Positions 27,045-37,433 of a stretch of DNA of 64,000 nucleotides are shown in pieces; within the stretch, counting starts at the first letter, position 1; every line of letters starts with the position of its first letter. A model generated the notes under the pieces. It made no database searches. It saw only the letters and a list, made by a program, of their open reading frames with translations, and was not told the DNA's origin. Where the stretch lies: the NCBI GenBank assembly GCA_964577055.1, contig CAZNWC010000005.1:1-64000 (forward strand), written 5' to 3'. Both the position numbers and the translations under genes were made by a program. This DNA is from PNNG01 sp964577055. GTDB taxonomy: Bacteria; Bacteroidota; Bacteroidia; UBA7662.

Positions 27045-29675
27045 ATGCGGAAACCATTACTCGGTTTGTTTTTTGTGCTTGCTGCCGTGTTCTCAGGAAC
27101 AGCGGCCTGGGCTACCCACAACCGGGGCGGTGAAATCACGTTCAGGCATTTGAACAACCTGACCTACGAAATCACCGTAGTTACCTATACCAAAGACCAA
27201 AATGCCGCCGACAGGCCAACATTGCCAGTTTCGTACAATTATGGCAATCCGGTTCGCATGGATACGGTGGTACGACAATCGCGCACCTTCGTTGGAAATG
27301 ACATCGTAAGAAACATTTACATTACCACCCATACTTTTCCGGGGCCAGGTACTTACACCATTTCGGTGACCGATCCCAACAGGGTAGGAGGCGTCCGCAA
27401 TATTCCGAGCTCCATCAATTCACCATTTTACATCGAAACGCGTTTGACCATCAATCCGTTTTTGGGGCCAAACAGTTCGCCAACCTTGAATTTCCCGCCC
27501 ATTGATTTTGGATGTGTGAGAAGGCTTTTTGTGCACAATCCAGGTGCGGTAGATCCCGATGGTGACTCCCTTTCTTTCGAAATCACCACCAGCAGAGGAG
27601 AATTCGGTTTGCCCCTGCCTACCTTTTATTTTCCATCGGTATTTCCAGTATTGTATGTCGATGGCCAAACTGGCGATTTTATTTGGAATACACCCGATAC
27701 CGCAGGCGATTATAATTTTGCCATGATCATCAGGGAATGGCGCAACGGCGCGAATATTGGCACCATTTTACGCGATTTTCAAGTAACAATAGCCGCTTGC
27801 AGCAACCGACCACCCATTATTACGGTGCCACGCGATACCTGCATTTTAGCGGGTACAATCTTGCAAGCCAGTATTTCGGCCCTCGATAGCGATAACCACG
27901 TGATCAACTTGCAAGGCGTGGGCGCACCCTTGGCGCCACCTCGTGGCATTATTACGAATGGTCCGGCCATTTTCAACAACCAAACAGGACAATCTACGGT
28001 GAGCTCCACCTTTGTTTGGCAAACCGATTGCAGCCACATCCGCCGCGATCCTTACCGCATGGTATTCAAGGCCGAGGACAACGGCAATCCGCGTTTAACG
28101 GCCTATGAGGTATGGAACATCCGGATCATTGCACCGCCCGTTCAAAACATTCAAGCTGCTTCGAGAGGCGGAAAAATCACGGTTACGTTCGACCAGCATC
28201 CTTGTGCGAATGCCTTGGGCTACAAAATTTACCGCAAGCAGGGGAGCGGTCCATTTACCCCCGATACCTGTGAAACCGGTGTGCCTGCCAGCACTGGCTA
28301 TGTGCTCATTGATACGCTCATGGGGCGGGCCAATACGTCCTATGTAGACGACAATGGCGGATTGGGACTCCCGTCGGGCGAGGAGTTTTGCTACCGCGTT
28401 ACAGCCTTTTTCAGCGATTTGGCATTTAATCCGCTCGGTGGCTCAGAAAGCATCAGCAGCGATGAGGTTTGTGAAGTGGTCTTGCGCGATTTGCCCTTGT
28501 TGCAACAAGTTAGCGTGCGCAATACCGATGCGGCCAATGGCAGCATTGCCTTGGGCTGGTTGCCTCCAGTTGAATTAGATACTATTCAGTTCCCGGGACC
28601 ATACCGTTACCGTTTTTTCAGGGCCGACAATGCCAATATGGTCAACCGAACGCCCATCCAAACCCGTTCGTACGCTAATTTTGCAGCCTTGCAAGCAGAT
28701 TCTACCTTGGTAGATACCCTCTTCAATACAGAAGTAGGGCCATGGCATTACCAAATGGATTTTGATGCATTGGGCAATACAGAAGTGGGCAAATCAACCC
28801 CTTCTTCATCATTGTTCACGCGCATTACAAGCTTCGACAGTCGGCTGCTCATTTCATGGGAATATGAAACCAATTGGTTGAACGACTCTTTTTATGTGTA
28901 CAAAAGAGACATCAATGGTGATTTTCAGTGGATTGGTGCTTCAACCTCCAACGCATTTGTTGATACTGGCCTCACGAACGGGGTGTTGTATTGTTATTAT
29001 GTAACGTCTTTCGGGCGATTTGCCAATGCCATCTTACCCGATTCGTTGCTCAATGATTCCCAAATTGCTTGCGGTATGCCGACCGATACGGTGCCTCCTT
29101 GTCCGCCTGTTTTGGCAGTACAATCAAGCTGCGATGCCTTTACCAACAGCCTGTCCTGGATCCAATCCATTGAGTGCGCTCCTGATTTGTTGAAGTGGAA
29201 GATTTATTACCGTCCAACACTTTTAGCGCCCTATGTGCTTTTAGACTCCGTAAAGGCCGATCAGCCGGCAGCGTATATGCACCTGAATTTACAAGCATCG
29301 GTGGCAGGTTGTTACGTAATTACGTCCATAGACTCGAGTTTGAATGAATCGGGATTTAGCAATGAGGTTTGTGTAGAAAATTGCAATTTGTATGAATTGC
29401 CCAATGTATTTACCCCAAATGCCGACAATTTCAATGATTTGTTCAAGCCCTTGGCCGGATGGCGTTTTGTGGAAAGCATTGATCTGATCATCCTGAACAG
29501 GTGGGGTCAGCAAGTTTTCAGGACGCTTGATCCTCAAATCAATTGGGACGGTAAAAATGCTTTGGGGGAAGATTTGGAGGAAGCAACGTATTACTACCGG
29601 ATCAAAATCAATTTCCGAACTTTAGAGGGCATCAAACCTGTTGACCGCAGCGGTGTTGTAGCTTTGCGGAGATAA
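27045..29675 (+). CDS. Large exported protein with gliding-motility-type (T9SS type B) C-terminus
   Basis: An 876-residue secreted protein. A signal peptide ends AAWA. The N-terminal ~230 residues (THNRGGEITFRHLNNLTYEI, DPDGDSLSFEI, FIWNTPDTAGDYNFAMIIRE) resemble the first part of many Bacteroidota gliding-associated surface proteins. Three fibronectin-III-like modules follow (about 345-465, 475-590, 690-780). The C-terminal ~85 residues are the CHU_C type B sorting domain (LPNVFTPNADNFNDLFKPL, ILNRWGQQVF). It is probably a surface adhesin or part of gliding/adhesion machinery; the ligand is unknown. I chose the ATG that directly precedes the signal peptide. Confidence 0.82.
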   Translation: MRKPLLGLFFVLAAVFSGTAAWATHNRGGEITFRHLNNLTYEITVVTYTKDQNAADRPTLPVSYNYGNPVRMDTVVRQSRTFVGNDIVRNIYITTHTFPGPGTYTISVTDPNRVGGVRNIPSSINSPFYIETRLTINPFLGPNSSPTLNFPPIDFGCVRRLFVHNPGAVDPDGDSLSFEITTSRGEFGLPLPTFYFPSVFPVLYVDGQTGDFIWNTPDTAGDYNFAMIIREWRNGANIGTILRDFQVTIAACSNRPPIITVPRDTCILAGTILQASISALDSDNHVINLQGVGAPLAPPRGIITNGPAIFNNQTGQSTVSSTFVWQTDCSHIRRDPYRMVFKAEDNGNPRLTAYEVWNIRIIAPPVQNIQAASRGGKITVTFDQHPCANALGYKIYRKQGSGPFTPDTCETGVPASTGYVLIDTLMGRANTSYVDDNGGLGLPSGEEFCYRVTAFFSDLAFNPLGGSESISSDEVCEVVLRDLPLLQQVSVRNTDAANGSIALGWLPPVELDTIQFPGPYRYRFFRADNANMVNRTPIQTRSYANFAALQADSTLVDTLFNTEVGPWHYQMDFDALGNTEVGKSTPSSSLFTRITSFDSRLLISWEYETNWLNDSFYVYKRDINGDFQWIGASTSNAFVDTGLTNGVLYCYYVTSFGRFANAILPDSLLNDSQIACGMPTDTVPPCPPVLAVQSSCDAFTNSLSWIQSIECAPDLLKWKIYYRPTLLAPYVLLDSVKADQPAAYMHLNLQASVAGCYVITSIDSSLNESGFSNEVCVENCNLYELPNVFTPNADNFNDLFKPLAGWRFVESIDLIILNRWGQQVFRTLDPQINWDGKNALGEDLEEATYYYRIKINFRTLEGIKPVDRSGVVALRR

Positions 29676-29682
29676 CGAAAAC

Positions 29683-30291
29683 ATGTTTACAGGAATCATA
29701 GAATCCCTGGCCAAGATTGAGGCCATTGAAACAGAAGGTGGCAACGTACACTTTACCTTGTCATCCAACATCAGTGCAGCGCTGAAAATCGACCAAAGTG
29801 TTTCGCACAATGGGGTATGTTTAACGGTTGTAAAGCTATTGGAGCATACCCACACGGTTACGGCTATCAGAGAAACTTTACAGAAAACAAATCTCGGTAC
29901 ATGGACGGTTGGACAAGCCATCAATCTTGAACGTTGTATGCCAGCCAATGGCCGTTTCGATGGGCACATCGTACAAGGCCATGTGGATCAAACTGCGCAA
30001 TGTGTAGATATACTGGAAGAAAATGGCAGCTGGCGCTATCGTTTTGAGTTTGATCAGAGCACCGGCAACATGGTTGTTGAAAAGGGGTCAATTTGCATCA
30101 ATGGTGTTTCTTTAACGGTGGTGGATGCAGCTGATGCAGCCTTCAGCGTAGCCATCATCCCCTACACCTATGAACATACCAATTTTCATGCGTTGCAACC
30201 TGGGTCTGTGGTCAATCTTGAATTCGATATTGTTGGCAAATACATACAACGCATGCTAAAACAACAAGGCGCATGGATTTCAACGCACTAG
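29683..30291 (+). CDS. ribE: Riboflavin synthase, alpha chain
   Basis: A 202-residue protein with two lumazine-binding repeats, starting MFTGIIESLAKI and with the paired motifs VSHNGVCLTV and ICINGVSLTV. It converts two 6,7-dimethyl-8-ribityllumazine molecules to riboflavin plus the pyrimidine precursor. Length is standard. No FMN riboswitch fits in the 7-nt gap before it, so it must be read from further upstream or an internal promoter. It overlaps the next gene by 19 nt. Confidence 0.96.
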   Translation: MFTGIIESLAKIEAIETEGGNVHFTLSSNISAALKIDQSVSHNGVCLTVVKLLEHTHTVTAIRETLQKTNLGTWTVGQAINLERCMPANGRFDGHIVQGHVDQTAQCVDILEENGSWRYRFEFDQSTGNMVVEKGSICINGVSLTVVDAADAAFSVAIIPYTYEHTNFHALQPGSVVNLEFDIVGKYIQRMLKQQGAWISTH

Positions 30292-30932
30292 CTGGCTTTC
30301 TTGCTGAATTAAGGCAGAACAATCACAAGGAATGGTTTGACGCCCATAAACCTACCTACCAGCACTTGCGGGCTGATTTTGTTGATTTTGTCAACGCCTT
30401 GATCGAAGGTGCTGCCAGCATTGACCCGCAATTGGCTGGCCTGCAAGCAAAAGATTGTTTGTTCCGCATTAACCGTGATGTGCGCTTTTCGGCCAATAAA
30501 AACCCTTATAAAACCAATTTTTCGGCTTACCTGAGCAAAGGAGGCAAAAAATACCCGGGCGCCGGCTATTATTTTCATTTCGAACCCCAAGCTTCTTTTT
30601 TGGCTGCTGGCATTTGGATGCCTGAACCAAATTTATTGAAGGCTATCCGGCAGGAAATTGACTATGGATGGGAAAACTTTGCCACGCTATTGCGTCAAGC
30701 CGAAAAAAATGGTCTGAGCATGGAAGGTGAGAAATTAGCGCGCCCGCCAAAGGGATATGAAGCAGAAAATCCTGCCATTGAAATATTGAAATACAAAAGT
30801 TTCGTGCTTACAGCTCCTTTTGTCATGGAAAGCAATTCGCTTGAGCTACGCAAATCTTTTGAGACCCGCATCGCTGAGCTGAAGTCATTTGTCTATTTCC
30901 TCAATCAGGCTTCCGACGCGGAATCATTGTGA
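30273..30932 (+). CDS. DUF2461 (TIGR02453) family protein
   Basis: A 219-residue soluble protein with the DUF2461 pattern: FLAELRQNNHKEWFDAHKPTY at the start, then FRINRDVRFSANKNPYKTNF, GAGYYFHFEPQASFLAAGIW and a helical C-terminus. The activity of the family is unknown. Its start is inside ribE and its end overlaps the convergent histidine kinase gene by 28 nt. No terminator fits between the two. Confidence 0.88.
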   Translation: MDFNALAGFLAELRQNNHKEWFDAHKPTYQHLRADFVDFVNALIEGAASIDPQLAGLQAKDCLFRINRDVRFSANKNPYKTNFSAYLSKGGKKYPGAGYYFHFEPQASFLAAGIWMPEPNLLKAIRQEIDYGWENFATLLRQAEKNGLSMEGEKLARPPKGYEAENPAIEILKYKSFVLTAPFVMESNSLELRKSFETRIAELKSFVYFLNQASDAESL

Positions 30933-33564
30933 TGTTGCTTCGGGCCAGGTGCATATTGCAAAATGGCAGCAACGAGCTTTTCTTTTACCAGTGGTTTCAC
31001 CAAGATGTCATTCATGCCCAAATCAAGGGCCAATTGGGTGCTATCGTCAAAAACATCGGCTGTTACGCCAATGATGGGGAGCTTAGGGGCATAATGCTCA
31101 GAGGACGGATCGCGTAATAAGCGCGTTGCCGCAAAACCATCCATCACAGGCATACGCAAATCCATTAACACCAGGTCAAAAGCCCTGTTTTTCAGCAGTT
31201 CTAATGCTTCAAGACCGTTGTTGGCGATGACGGGGTGGAGCTGATAGGGTCGCAGCAACAAATGCATTACCTTTTGGTTCATGAGGTTGTCTTCTACATA
31301 AAGCACTTTTACCGACGACAAATCGAACATAGAAGGAGAGATTACTTGGGTGGTTTGAATATCTGCAACTTTCGCAACTTGGAAGCCCAGCTCAAAGTAA
31401 AATGTACTACCTGTATTGGGAATTGACTTTACTTCAATATTGCCGCCAAGCAATGCAATAAGCCGCTTGGTAATGGCAAGTCCCAGTCCGGTGCCACCGT
31501 ATTTTTTTTGAATGTGTGATCCACCTTGGGCGAAGCTATCGAAAATGCTGGGCAATATTTCCGGGGCAATCCCCACACCAGTATCCTGCACTTCGAACCG
31601 CAGCTTACAGCTTGTGGCATCCACTTCCAATGCAGAAATATCGAGCTTTACATGGCCTTCGTGGGTGAATTTGACGGCATTCCCAACCAAATTCAGGATG
31701 ATTTGGTATATCCGCGTGGCATCGGTGAAAACGTATTTGGGAACGTCATGTCCTACTTCAACCTTGAGTTCGATGCCTTTTTGAATGGCTTTTGGCTTCA
31801 GTAGATTGCTTATTTCTTTGGCGATTTTCGACAAAGAGGCAGGGCTCTTTTCGAGGTTGATTTTGCCTTCTTCGATACTTGCCAAATCGAGTATATCATT
31901 GATAATGACCAAGAGAATTTCGGCCGAATACCTGATCGACTGCAGCTTATCGAGGGCCTCACTGCCTTTGATCTCACTTTCTAATAGCTCCGTTAAGCTC
32001 ATGATGGAGTTCATTGGCGTTCTGATTTCATGGCTCATATGCGACATGAAGTCGGTTTTGGCCCTTAAGTGTTTTTCGGCAAGTTCTTTGGCTTTTTTCA
32101 GAGCCAGGTTTTGTTCGAGCATTTGCTCGTTTTGTTGTTCAATTACGGCTTGCGACGCTCTCAGTTCAGCATTGGTTTTTCTTTGGCGAAGCAGTAGCAA
32201 GGTAGTTAGTACAATGCCTGAGAGACTGACAAGCACGAGCAATAGCAAAAGCCGATTGCGCAGCTGACGTGCTTCGAGCAGTTGTTCGCGTTGCGCAAGT
32301 GAGGCACGTTCAAATTCAATTTCGGCCTTTTCTTTTTTGAGTTTGCGCTGATTTTCCATCTCCAGCAGCTTGCGATCCACTTCCTGCTGCTCAACGCTTT
32401 TGGCAGTAGCATGGTAACTTTCGAAGGCTTCCAAAGCTTGTTGCCATTTTCCTGCTTTTTTGAAAGTCTGGTACCGCAATTCATGGGTACGCATGATGCC
32501 TTGTACATTGTCGATGCTCACGGCCAGTTCAAGGAGTTTTTGGTAAATGGCTTCGGCTTTGTCGTATTGTTTGCGCGCTGAAGCAATTTCGGCCTGCACC
32601 ATGTAATGAAAATCAAGGCGGTCGAGCATATTAAAGCGCATCAGGATGTCCAAAGACTTTTGTATAGAGCTATCAGCGAGCTTTTCTCTGCCCAATGCCT
32701 GTAAAAGACGCGCCTCACCACAGTAAATGTCAGCCAGTTCAGAATACATTTGGTATTTCTGCATGGTGTCAATGACGTCGGCCACAATGGCCAATCCCTC
32801 TTCAAAGCGGCCCTCGCGATAACGTAAACCGGCAATGTAGTTTTTGGAATGCGCGGTTAATCCGTAAAGTCCAGCTGCTAAACGCATTTGTGCACTCCTG
32901 TTGAACATACGTTCGGCAAGAGAAAAAATGCCTAATTCTATGAATAAAATGCCAAAATTATTGAGTACCATTGCCGCGCCAAAGGCATAGTCCTTTTTAA
33001 GCGCAGTGTCGAGCGCGGACTGTAATGCTCAAAGGCCTTGGGGAAGTTTCGCTGATCGTAATAAATGTTCCCAATGTCAATGAGCCCAAAGACAAACAAA
33101 TCGGGATTTTCCTGCTTTTCGCGAAATGAATAACTTTTTTGGAAGGATGCAAGGGCTAAATCGCTGTAGCCCCTGATCCGTAGTATGTTGCCTCTGGCCG
33201 TGTGAAACATGGAGGCAAGCTGCGACCATTCACGACTTTCCGTGATTTTAATGCCCTTGGCAGCGTCCTGCATGGCCGCCACTGGGTTAAGAGAAGTGTT
33301 TTTGGTGACGAGTTCCAGCAGCGGCATCAAATAACTGCTGTCGGTGATGCCTGCTCGCGCAAGGGAGTCGCATAAATGCGCCAGATTTTCCGTTTGCTTT
33401 TTGCTGTATTCGTATGGCGAATGAATTGCACTCCCCAGAAAAGGAGATACTGCCCTTTGTCCAAACGCTGCGGGCGCTAAACACAAAAGGAAAAAGAATA
33501 CTTGTTTCCCGACCAAACCAAACACGACATTAAGGTACTGCTTCCCGTTGAAATGCAAGCTCAA
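30905..33564 (-). pseudogene. TPR-containing hybrid histidine kinase, frameshifted in the TPR region
   Basis: The reconstructed protein is ~885 residues. It has an N-terminal export/TM segment (VFFFLLCLAPAAFGQ), periplasmic TPR-type helices, a TM helix (LLLLLVLVSLSGIVLTTLLL) and a coiled coil. HisKA (FMSHMSHEIRTPMNSIMSL), HATPase (GTGLGLAITKRL) and a C-terminal receiver (LVLMDLRMPVMDG) follow. Near 33021 the frame changes: the upstream piece runs to FPKAFEHY then into SPRSTLRL, while adding one base (TACAG read as TACCAG) restores FEHYQSALDTALKKDYAFGAAMVLNN. So one C appears to be missing. The 5' start is TTG, or GTG at 33525; no ATG is available. The kinase core itself is intact, and the downstream piece could be made alone from an internal ATG. 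Confidence 0.75.
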
Positions 33565-33570
33565 AAAATG

Positions 33571-33593
33571 AAAAAAGCCGGCAAATTGCCGGC
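33571..33593 (-). terminator. Rho-independent terminator of the YceI-like gene
   Basis: On the minus strand GCCGGC-AATTT-GCCGGC is followed by six T residues, about 22 nt after the YceI-like stop. Confidence 0.88.
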
Positions 33594-33615
33594 TGTTATA
33601 ATGAATGGAGCGATA

Positions 33616-34269
33616 TCAACTTTTGGCTGTACTCAATTCGAGGGCGATGCCAATCTCGTCGGAAATGGCTTTGTCGCCAAGTTCAGGGAAAAATTTGCCT
33701 GATTTAAACTTGATGTCCCACAGCGTACGATCGATGTTAAAATTGGCTTTGGCAGTAACACCTAAATCATCAATCAACACATTGGCCGGAAAACGAATGC
33801 CCTGTGTAATGCCTTTGATGGTCAAATTGCCTGCAATCGTGTGGGTATTGCCTGCTGCATCGGGAGTCGCCAATGCCTCTACACCTGTAATGGTGAATGT
33901 GGCTTCGGGGTGGTTGGCTACACTGAAAAAGTCGTCAGAGAACAAATGATCCGTCAAATCCTTGTTCTTACCGGGATCGGTCAAATCTTCCACTACAATG
34001 GTTTTCATATCGATGGTAAAAGAGCCACCGGTTAATGTATTTCCCTCGAGGATTAAATTTCCTTTGCTGATTTGAATGGTTCCAAAATGTTCGCCGGTTA
34101 ATTTTTTTCCTGTCCATTTGAGCTTGCTGCTTGCAATGGCGAGTCCGGCATCGCCATTGCCACTGGCTTCAGCCACTTCAGTAGTGGCAGCCGTTTCTTG
34201 AGAAGCATTGTCGTTCGAACAGGCCATCGTGATTGCGGCCAAGGCGAATAGAAGCGTGATTTTTTTCAT
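33616..34269 (-). CDS. YceI-like lipoprotein
   Basis: A 217-residue protein with a lipoprotein signal (MKKITLLFALAAITMACSND). An Ala/Thr/Glu-rich linker and a YceI lipocalin-like beta-barrel follow (SKLKWTGKKLTGEHFGTIQI, FSVANHPEATFTITGVEA, GITQGIRFPANV). YceI proteins bind long isoprenoid-type lipids in the periplasm. The start is the ATG before the lipoprotein signal; an open extension upstream runs into the AbgT gene and is not real. It is co-directional with the AbgT gene 46 nt upstream. Confidence 0.88.
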   Translation of the reverse strand: MKKITLLFALAAITMACSNDNASQETAATTEVAEASGNGDAGLAIASSKLKWTGKKLTGEHFGTIQISKGNLILEGNTLTGGSFTIDMKTIVVEDLTDPGKNKDLTDHLFSDDFFSVANHPEATFTITGVEALATPDAAGNTHTIAGNLTIKGITQGIRFPANVLIDDLGVTAKANFNIDRTLWDIKFKSGKFFPELGDKAISDEIGIALELSTAKS

Positions 34270-34315
34270 CAGAATATGTTTTATGGGCTTATAACCATTT
34301 GACGACCTAAAATGT

Positions 34316-35830
34316 TCAGGGCTGGTAATACAAAGGTGCGCCAGGACCAATGGGTAGCTCCAAACTGATCCAAATACCGAAAAGCAACACCCAGCCCAAC
34401 ATAAATACAATGGTATACGGCAACATGGTGCTGATAACGGTTCCAATGCCTGCTTTTTTGTCGTACCGCTGAATAAAAGCCACAATGAGGGCAAAATAGC
34501 TCATCATGGGTGAAATGATATTGGTAACGCTATCGCCAATGCGATAAGCTACTTGGGTGAATTCTGGAGAATAGCCCAGCAACATGAACATGGGGATAAA
34601 TACCGGTGCCATGATAGCCCATTTGGCAGAGGCACTGCCCATTACCAAATTGATGACAGCAGCTACCACAATAAAACTGCCCATGAGTGCAAAGTCGCTG
34701 AGTCCCGATGCCTTGAGCACATCGGCTCCTTTGATGGCCACAATCAGGCCCAGATTGGTCCAGTTGAAATAAGCCACAAATTGGGCGGCAAAAAAGACCA
34801 ATACAATGTACGAGCCCAAGGTTTCCATGCTTTTGGCCATGCCTTTCATCACATCACTGTCTGATTTAAAGGTGCCAGCACCCACGCCATAGGCAATGCC
34901 ACAAATCGCCGCCGACAAAAAGATAAAGGCCACAATGCCCGACATAAAAGGCGATTTGAGAATTTCACCCGTTTCAGGATTGCGCAAATAGCCGTCTGCA
35001 GGCAACAAGCCTCCCAAAATAAAAGCTGTAAAAAGTACCAAGCCGATGGAGGCGAACAGCAGCCCTCTTTTTTCAGGAGCATTCAAGCCCCTGATTTCTT
35101 CAGGTTTTTCATCTCCTTCATACACTCCCAAACGGGGCACAACCACCTTTTCGGTAACCCATGTGCCCAAGATGGATATCAAAAAAGTAGACACAAACAT
35201 GAAATAATAATTCGCCGCAGGGTTTACGGTATAGCCGGGCTGGATGATGCGTGCAGCTTCTTCTGATAAACCAGCCAGCAAAGGATCAATGGTTCCCAGC
35301 AACAAATTGGCGCTGTATCCGCCCGAAACCCCTGCGAAAGCGGCTGCCAAACCCGCCAAAGGGTGCCTGCCAGCTGCCAGAAAGATAACCGCCGCCAAAG
35401 GAACCAATAACACATAGCCTACTTCGCTGGCGGTATTGGAGATAACCCCGGCAAATACAATGACAAATGTGAGCAAGCGTTGGGGCGAACTCAATACCAC
35501 CAGGCGCAGCACTGTGCCAATCAGTCCGCTTCCCTCAGCAATGCCAATACCCAATAAGGCCACCAAAACAGTCCCCAAAGGTGCAAACCCCGTGAAATTG
35601 ACCACCATTTTTTCCAAAATCATGTGCAGGCCCTTGGCCGACAAAAGGTTGAAGGGCTGTACGGTTTCGCCCGTGCCAGGATGCACCACACTCATGTCGA
35701 ATTGGGCTACCACCCACGACAGTATGACCACCAACAAGGCAAAGCCGGCAAAAAGCGTGGCTGGATGTGGCAATGCATTGCCAACTTTTTCAATGACGCT
35801 TAAGAAGCGATCGACTGCACTTTTTTTCAT
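34316..35830 (-). CDS. AbgT family transporter
   Basis: A 504-residue inner-membrane protein with about a dozen hydrophobic segments and AbgT-family motifs (VGNALPHPATLFAGFALLVV, FAGVISNTASEVGYVLLVPL, AGVSGGYSANLLLGTIDPLL, NLVMGSASAKWAIMAPVFIP). AbgT proteins import p-aminobenzoyl-glutamate or export sulfonamides. The folate-related theme could link to the pterin genes 20 kb away, but nothing local shows it. It is separated by only 3 nt from the upstream lipoprotein gene. Confidence 0.92.
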   Translation of the reverse strand: MKKSAVDRFLSVIEKVGNALPHPATLFAGFALLVVILSWVVAQFDMSVVHPGTGETVQPFNLLSAKGLHMILEKMVVNFTGFAPLGTVLVALLGIGIAEGSGLIGTVLRLVVLSSPQRLLTFVIVFAGVISNTASEVGYVLLVPLAAVIFLAAGRHPLAGLAAAFAGVSGGYSANLLLGTIDPLLAGLSEEAARIIQPGYTVNPAANYYFMFVSTFLISILGTWVTEKVVVPRLGVYEGDEKPEEIRGLNAPEKRGLLFASIGLVLFTAFILGGLLPADGYLRNPETGEILKSPFMSGIVAFIFLSAAICGIAYGVGAGTFKSDSDVMKGMAKSMETLGSYIVLVFFAAQFVAYFNWTNLGLIVAIKGADVLKASGLSDFALMGSFIVVAAVINLVMGSASAKWAIMAPVFIPMFMLLGYSPEFTQVAYRIGDSVTNIISPMMSYFALIVAFIQRYDKKAGIGTVISTMLPYTIVFMLGWVLLFGIWISLELPIGPGAPLYYQP

Positions 35831-35833
35831 ATG

Positions 35834-36421
35834 CTATTTTTCAAGAATGAGTAAATCGAAGACGGTTGAATGGGTTGAGTCGGTGATTGACCTGCTAAAG
35901 CCCGTTTTTTCGCGCAATGTGGCAGTTTGCTTTTGGGCGGCCTGACTTTGTTTTTTGGTTTGCAGAAGGATGATACGTCCGCCGGATGGCAGTATGGCCA
36001 TGCTTTGTGACAGCAACAAGTCTAAATAATCGGGTTGGAAATGGTTGAGCGGACGGTCGAACAAAATGGTGCCCGGCAATTGTGTGCCCGCTTTTAAGCC
36101 GGTAGGGGCCAAAACGACTGTATTGGAAACTGTACCTTCGAATTCGGGCATATTGCCCAGGCGGTTGATGTTTTCTTCGGTGGCCATAAGCTGTACACGG
36201 TAACCGCTATTGGTCAAAGCTGCGAGCAGATACAGGCTGTCAGGAGCGTAGTAATACACTGGAAGTTCCGGTTGGCTGTGCAGTATCTGCCGGAGAAAGG
36301 GCGCCAAAGCAGTTACAGCGGCACGTGTATCTGATTTGGGTGGTACAGGTGTTTTTCGGCTGCATTGTATGAGCACAAGACCGGCAAACACATACAAAAT
36401 GATACGGTGGAGCTGATGCAT
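35834..36421 (-). CDS. Lipoprotein with a methyltransferase-like fold, function unknown
   Basis: A 195-residue protein. The start MHQLHRIILYVFAGLVLIQC gives a lipoprotein signal with Cys ~20. The rest has alternating strands and helices (YLLAALTNSGYRVQLMATEE, SMAILPSGGRIILLQTKKQ) reminiscent of a class I methyltransferase but without a clear SAM-binding glycine motif. It is therefore either a degenerate fold or an unrelated protein. It probably shares a transcript with the AbgT gene 3 nt downstream. I do not recognise a named family. Confidence 0.55.
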   Translation of the reverse strand: MHQLHRIILYVFAGLVLIQCSRKTPVPPKSDTRAAVTALAPFLRQILHSQPELPVYYYAPDSLYLLAALTNSGYRVQLMATEENINRLGNMPEFEGTVSNTVVLAPTGLKAGTQLPGTILFDRPLNHFQPDYLDLLLSQSMAILPSGGRIILLQTKKQSQAAQKQTATLREKTGFSRSITDSTHSTVFDLLILEK

Positions 36422-36467
36422 GGCCGCTAAGATAACAAGCATCCGAACCATTCGAAGGTCTTGCTGT

Positions 36468-36475
36468 TATTTTTG
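36468..36475 (+). promoter_or_regulatory. -7 box for the deacetylase-like gene, 4 nt from its start
   Basis: TATTTTTG matches TAnnTTTG. Only four bases separate it from the GTG start at 36480, so the transcript would begin at or near the start codon (leaderless). Confidence 0.5.
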
Positions 36476-36479
36476 CGTC

Positions 36480-37382
36480 GTGCTACGTATTGCATACCAT
36501 CCGCTTTATTGCCATCCACTGCCCGCAGGTCATCGTTTTCCCATGGAGAAATACGAATTAATTCCAGCGCAACTATTGCACGAAGGCAGCATTACACCTG
36601 CGCATCTTTTTTCGCCAATGCCCATGGCAGAGAACGATATTCTACGGGTACATACGGCCGATTACTGGACACGCATGCGTGATTTGCAATTGAGTCACCG
36701 AGAAATGCGGCCAGTTGGTTTTCCACTCAGTGCAGCGCTGGTTGCACGCGAAATTACCATTGCGCAAGGCACACTCGATGCGGCCTATTATGCCAAAGCA
36801 TACGGAATTGCCATGAATGTGGCCGGTGGAACGCATCATGCATATGCCGATCGGGGGGAGGGCTTTTGCTTGCTGAACGATCAGGCCCTGGCAGCAGCAG
36901 CCCTGCTCGCTAAAGGCGAAGCTGAACGGATACTGATTGTCGACCTGGATGTACATCAGGGAAATGGAACGGCCGCCATTTTTGCAAACGAAGCACGGGT
37001 ATTTACCTTTAGCATGCACGGCAAGGACAACTATCCTTACCACAAAGAAAAATCAGACCTCGACATTCCCTTGCCCGCTGGCACCACCGATGGTGCATAT
37101 CTGGCCTTGTTGCACGAACACTTGCCCGAAATCATGCGCAGGCACCGTCCCGATTTTGTGTTTTACCAAGCCGGGGTAGATGTTTTGGCAAGCGATAAAC
37201 TAGGCAAATTGGCCTTAAGCCTCGAAGGTTGTAAACAACGTGACAGGTATGTGATGGAGCTTTGCAAAAAAGCCGGCATACCCATGGTTGTTTGCATGGG
37301 AGGAGGCTACTCGCCTGATATCAAAACCATTCTCGAAGCACATTGCAATACCTATCGACTGGCACAATCCATATTTTTTTGA
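36480..37382 (+). CDS. Histone deacetylase family (acetoin utilisation-type) amidohydrolase
   Basis: A 300-residue zinc-dependent hydrolase of the arginase/deacetylase fold. Visible are the active-site histidine pair in GGTHHAYADRGEGFC, the metal ligands in VDLDVHQGNG, QAGVDVLASD, and the closing CMGGGYSPDI. Bacterial members remove acetyl groups from small molecules such as polyamines or from proteins; the substrate cannot be told here. The GTG start (LRIAYHP...) is chosen because the protein homology begins there and the promoter box is directly upstream; an in-frame upstream ATG adds 20 unlikely residues. Confidence 0.9.
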   Translation: MLRIAYHPLYCHPLPAGHRFPMEKYELIPAQLLHEGSITPAHLFSPMPMAENDILRVHTADYWTRMRDLQLSHREMRPVGFPLSAALVAREITIAQGTLDAAYYAKAYGIAMNVAGGTHHAYADRGEGFCLLNDQALAAAALLAKGEAERILIVDLDVHQGNGTAAIFANEARVFTFSMHGKDNYPYHKEKSDLDIPLPAGTTDGAYLALLHEHLPEIMRRHRPDFVFYQAGVDVLASDKLGKLALSLEGCKQRDRYVMELCKKAGIPMVVCMGGGYSPDIKTILEAHCNTYRLAQSIFF

Positions 37383-37387
37383 ATGTA

Positions 37388-37418
37388 TTGACTGCAGGCA
37401 CAGAATGCAGTAGTTTTG
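37388..37418 (+). promoter_or_regulatory. Promoter of the DUF4412 gene
   Basis: TTG at 37388-37390, a 20-nt spacer and TAGTTTTG at 37411-37418 make one of the best -33/-7 matches in the window. The ATG is 16 nt downstream. Confidence 0.7.
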
Positions 37419-37433
37419 AGCAAAACGAGCGTC

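Noticed and set aside
29676..29682. FMN riboswitch in front of ribE
   Set aside because: The gap to the previous gene is 7 nt, too short, and no RFN-type motif is seen in the end of that gene.
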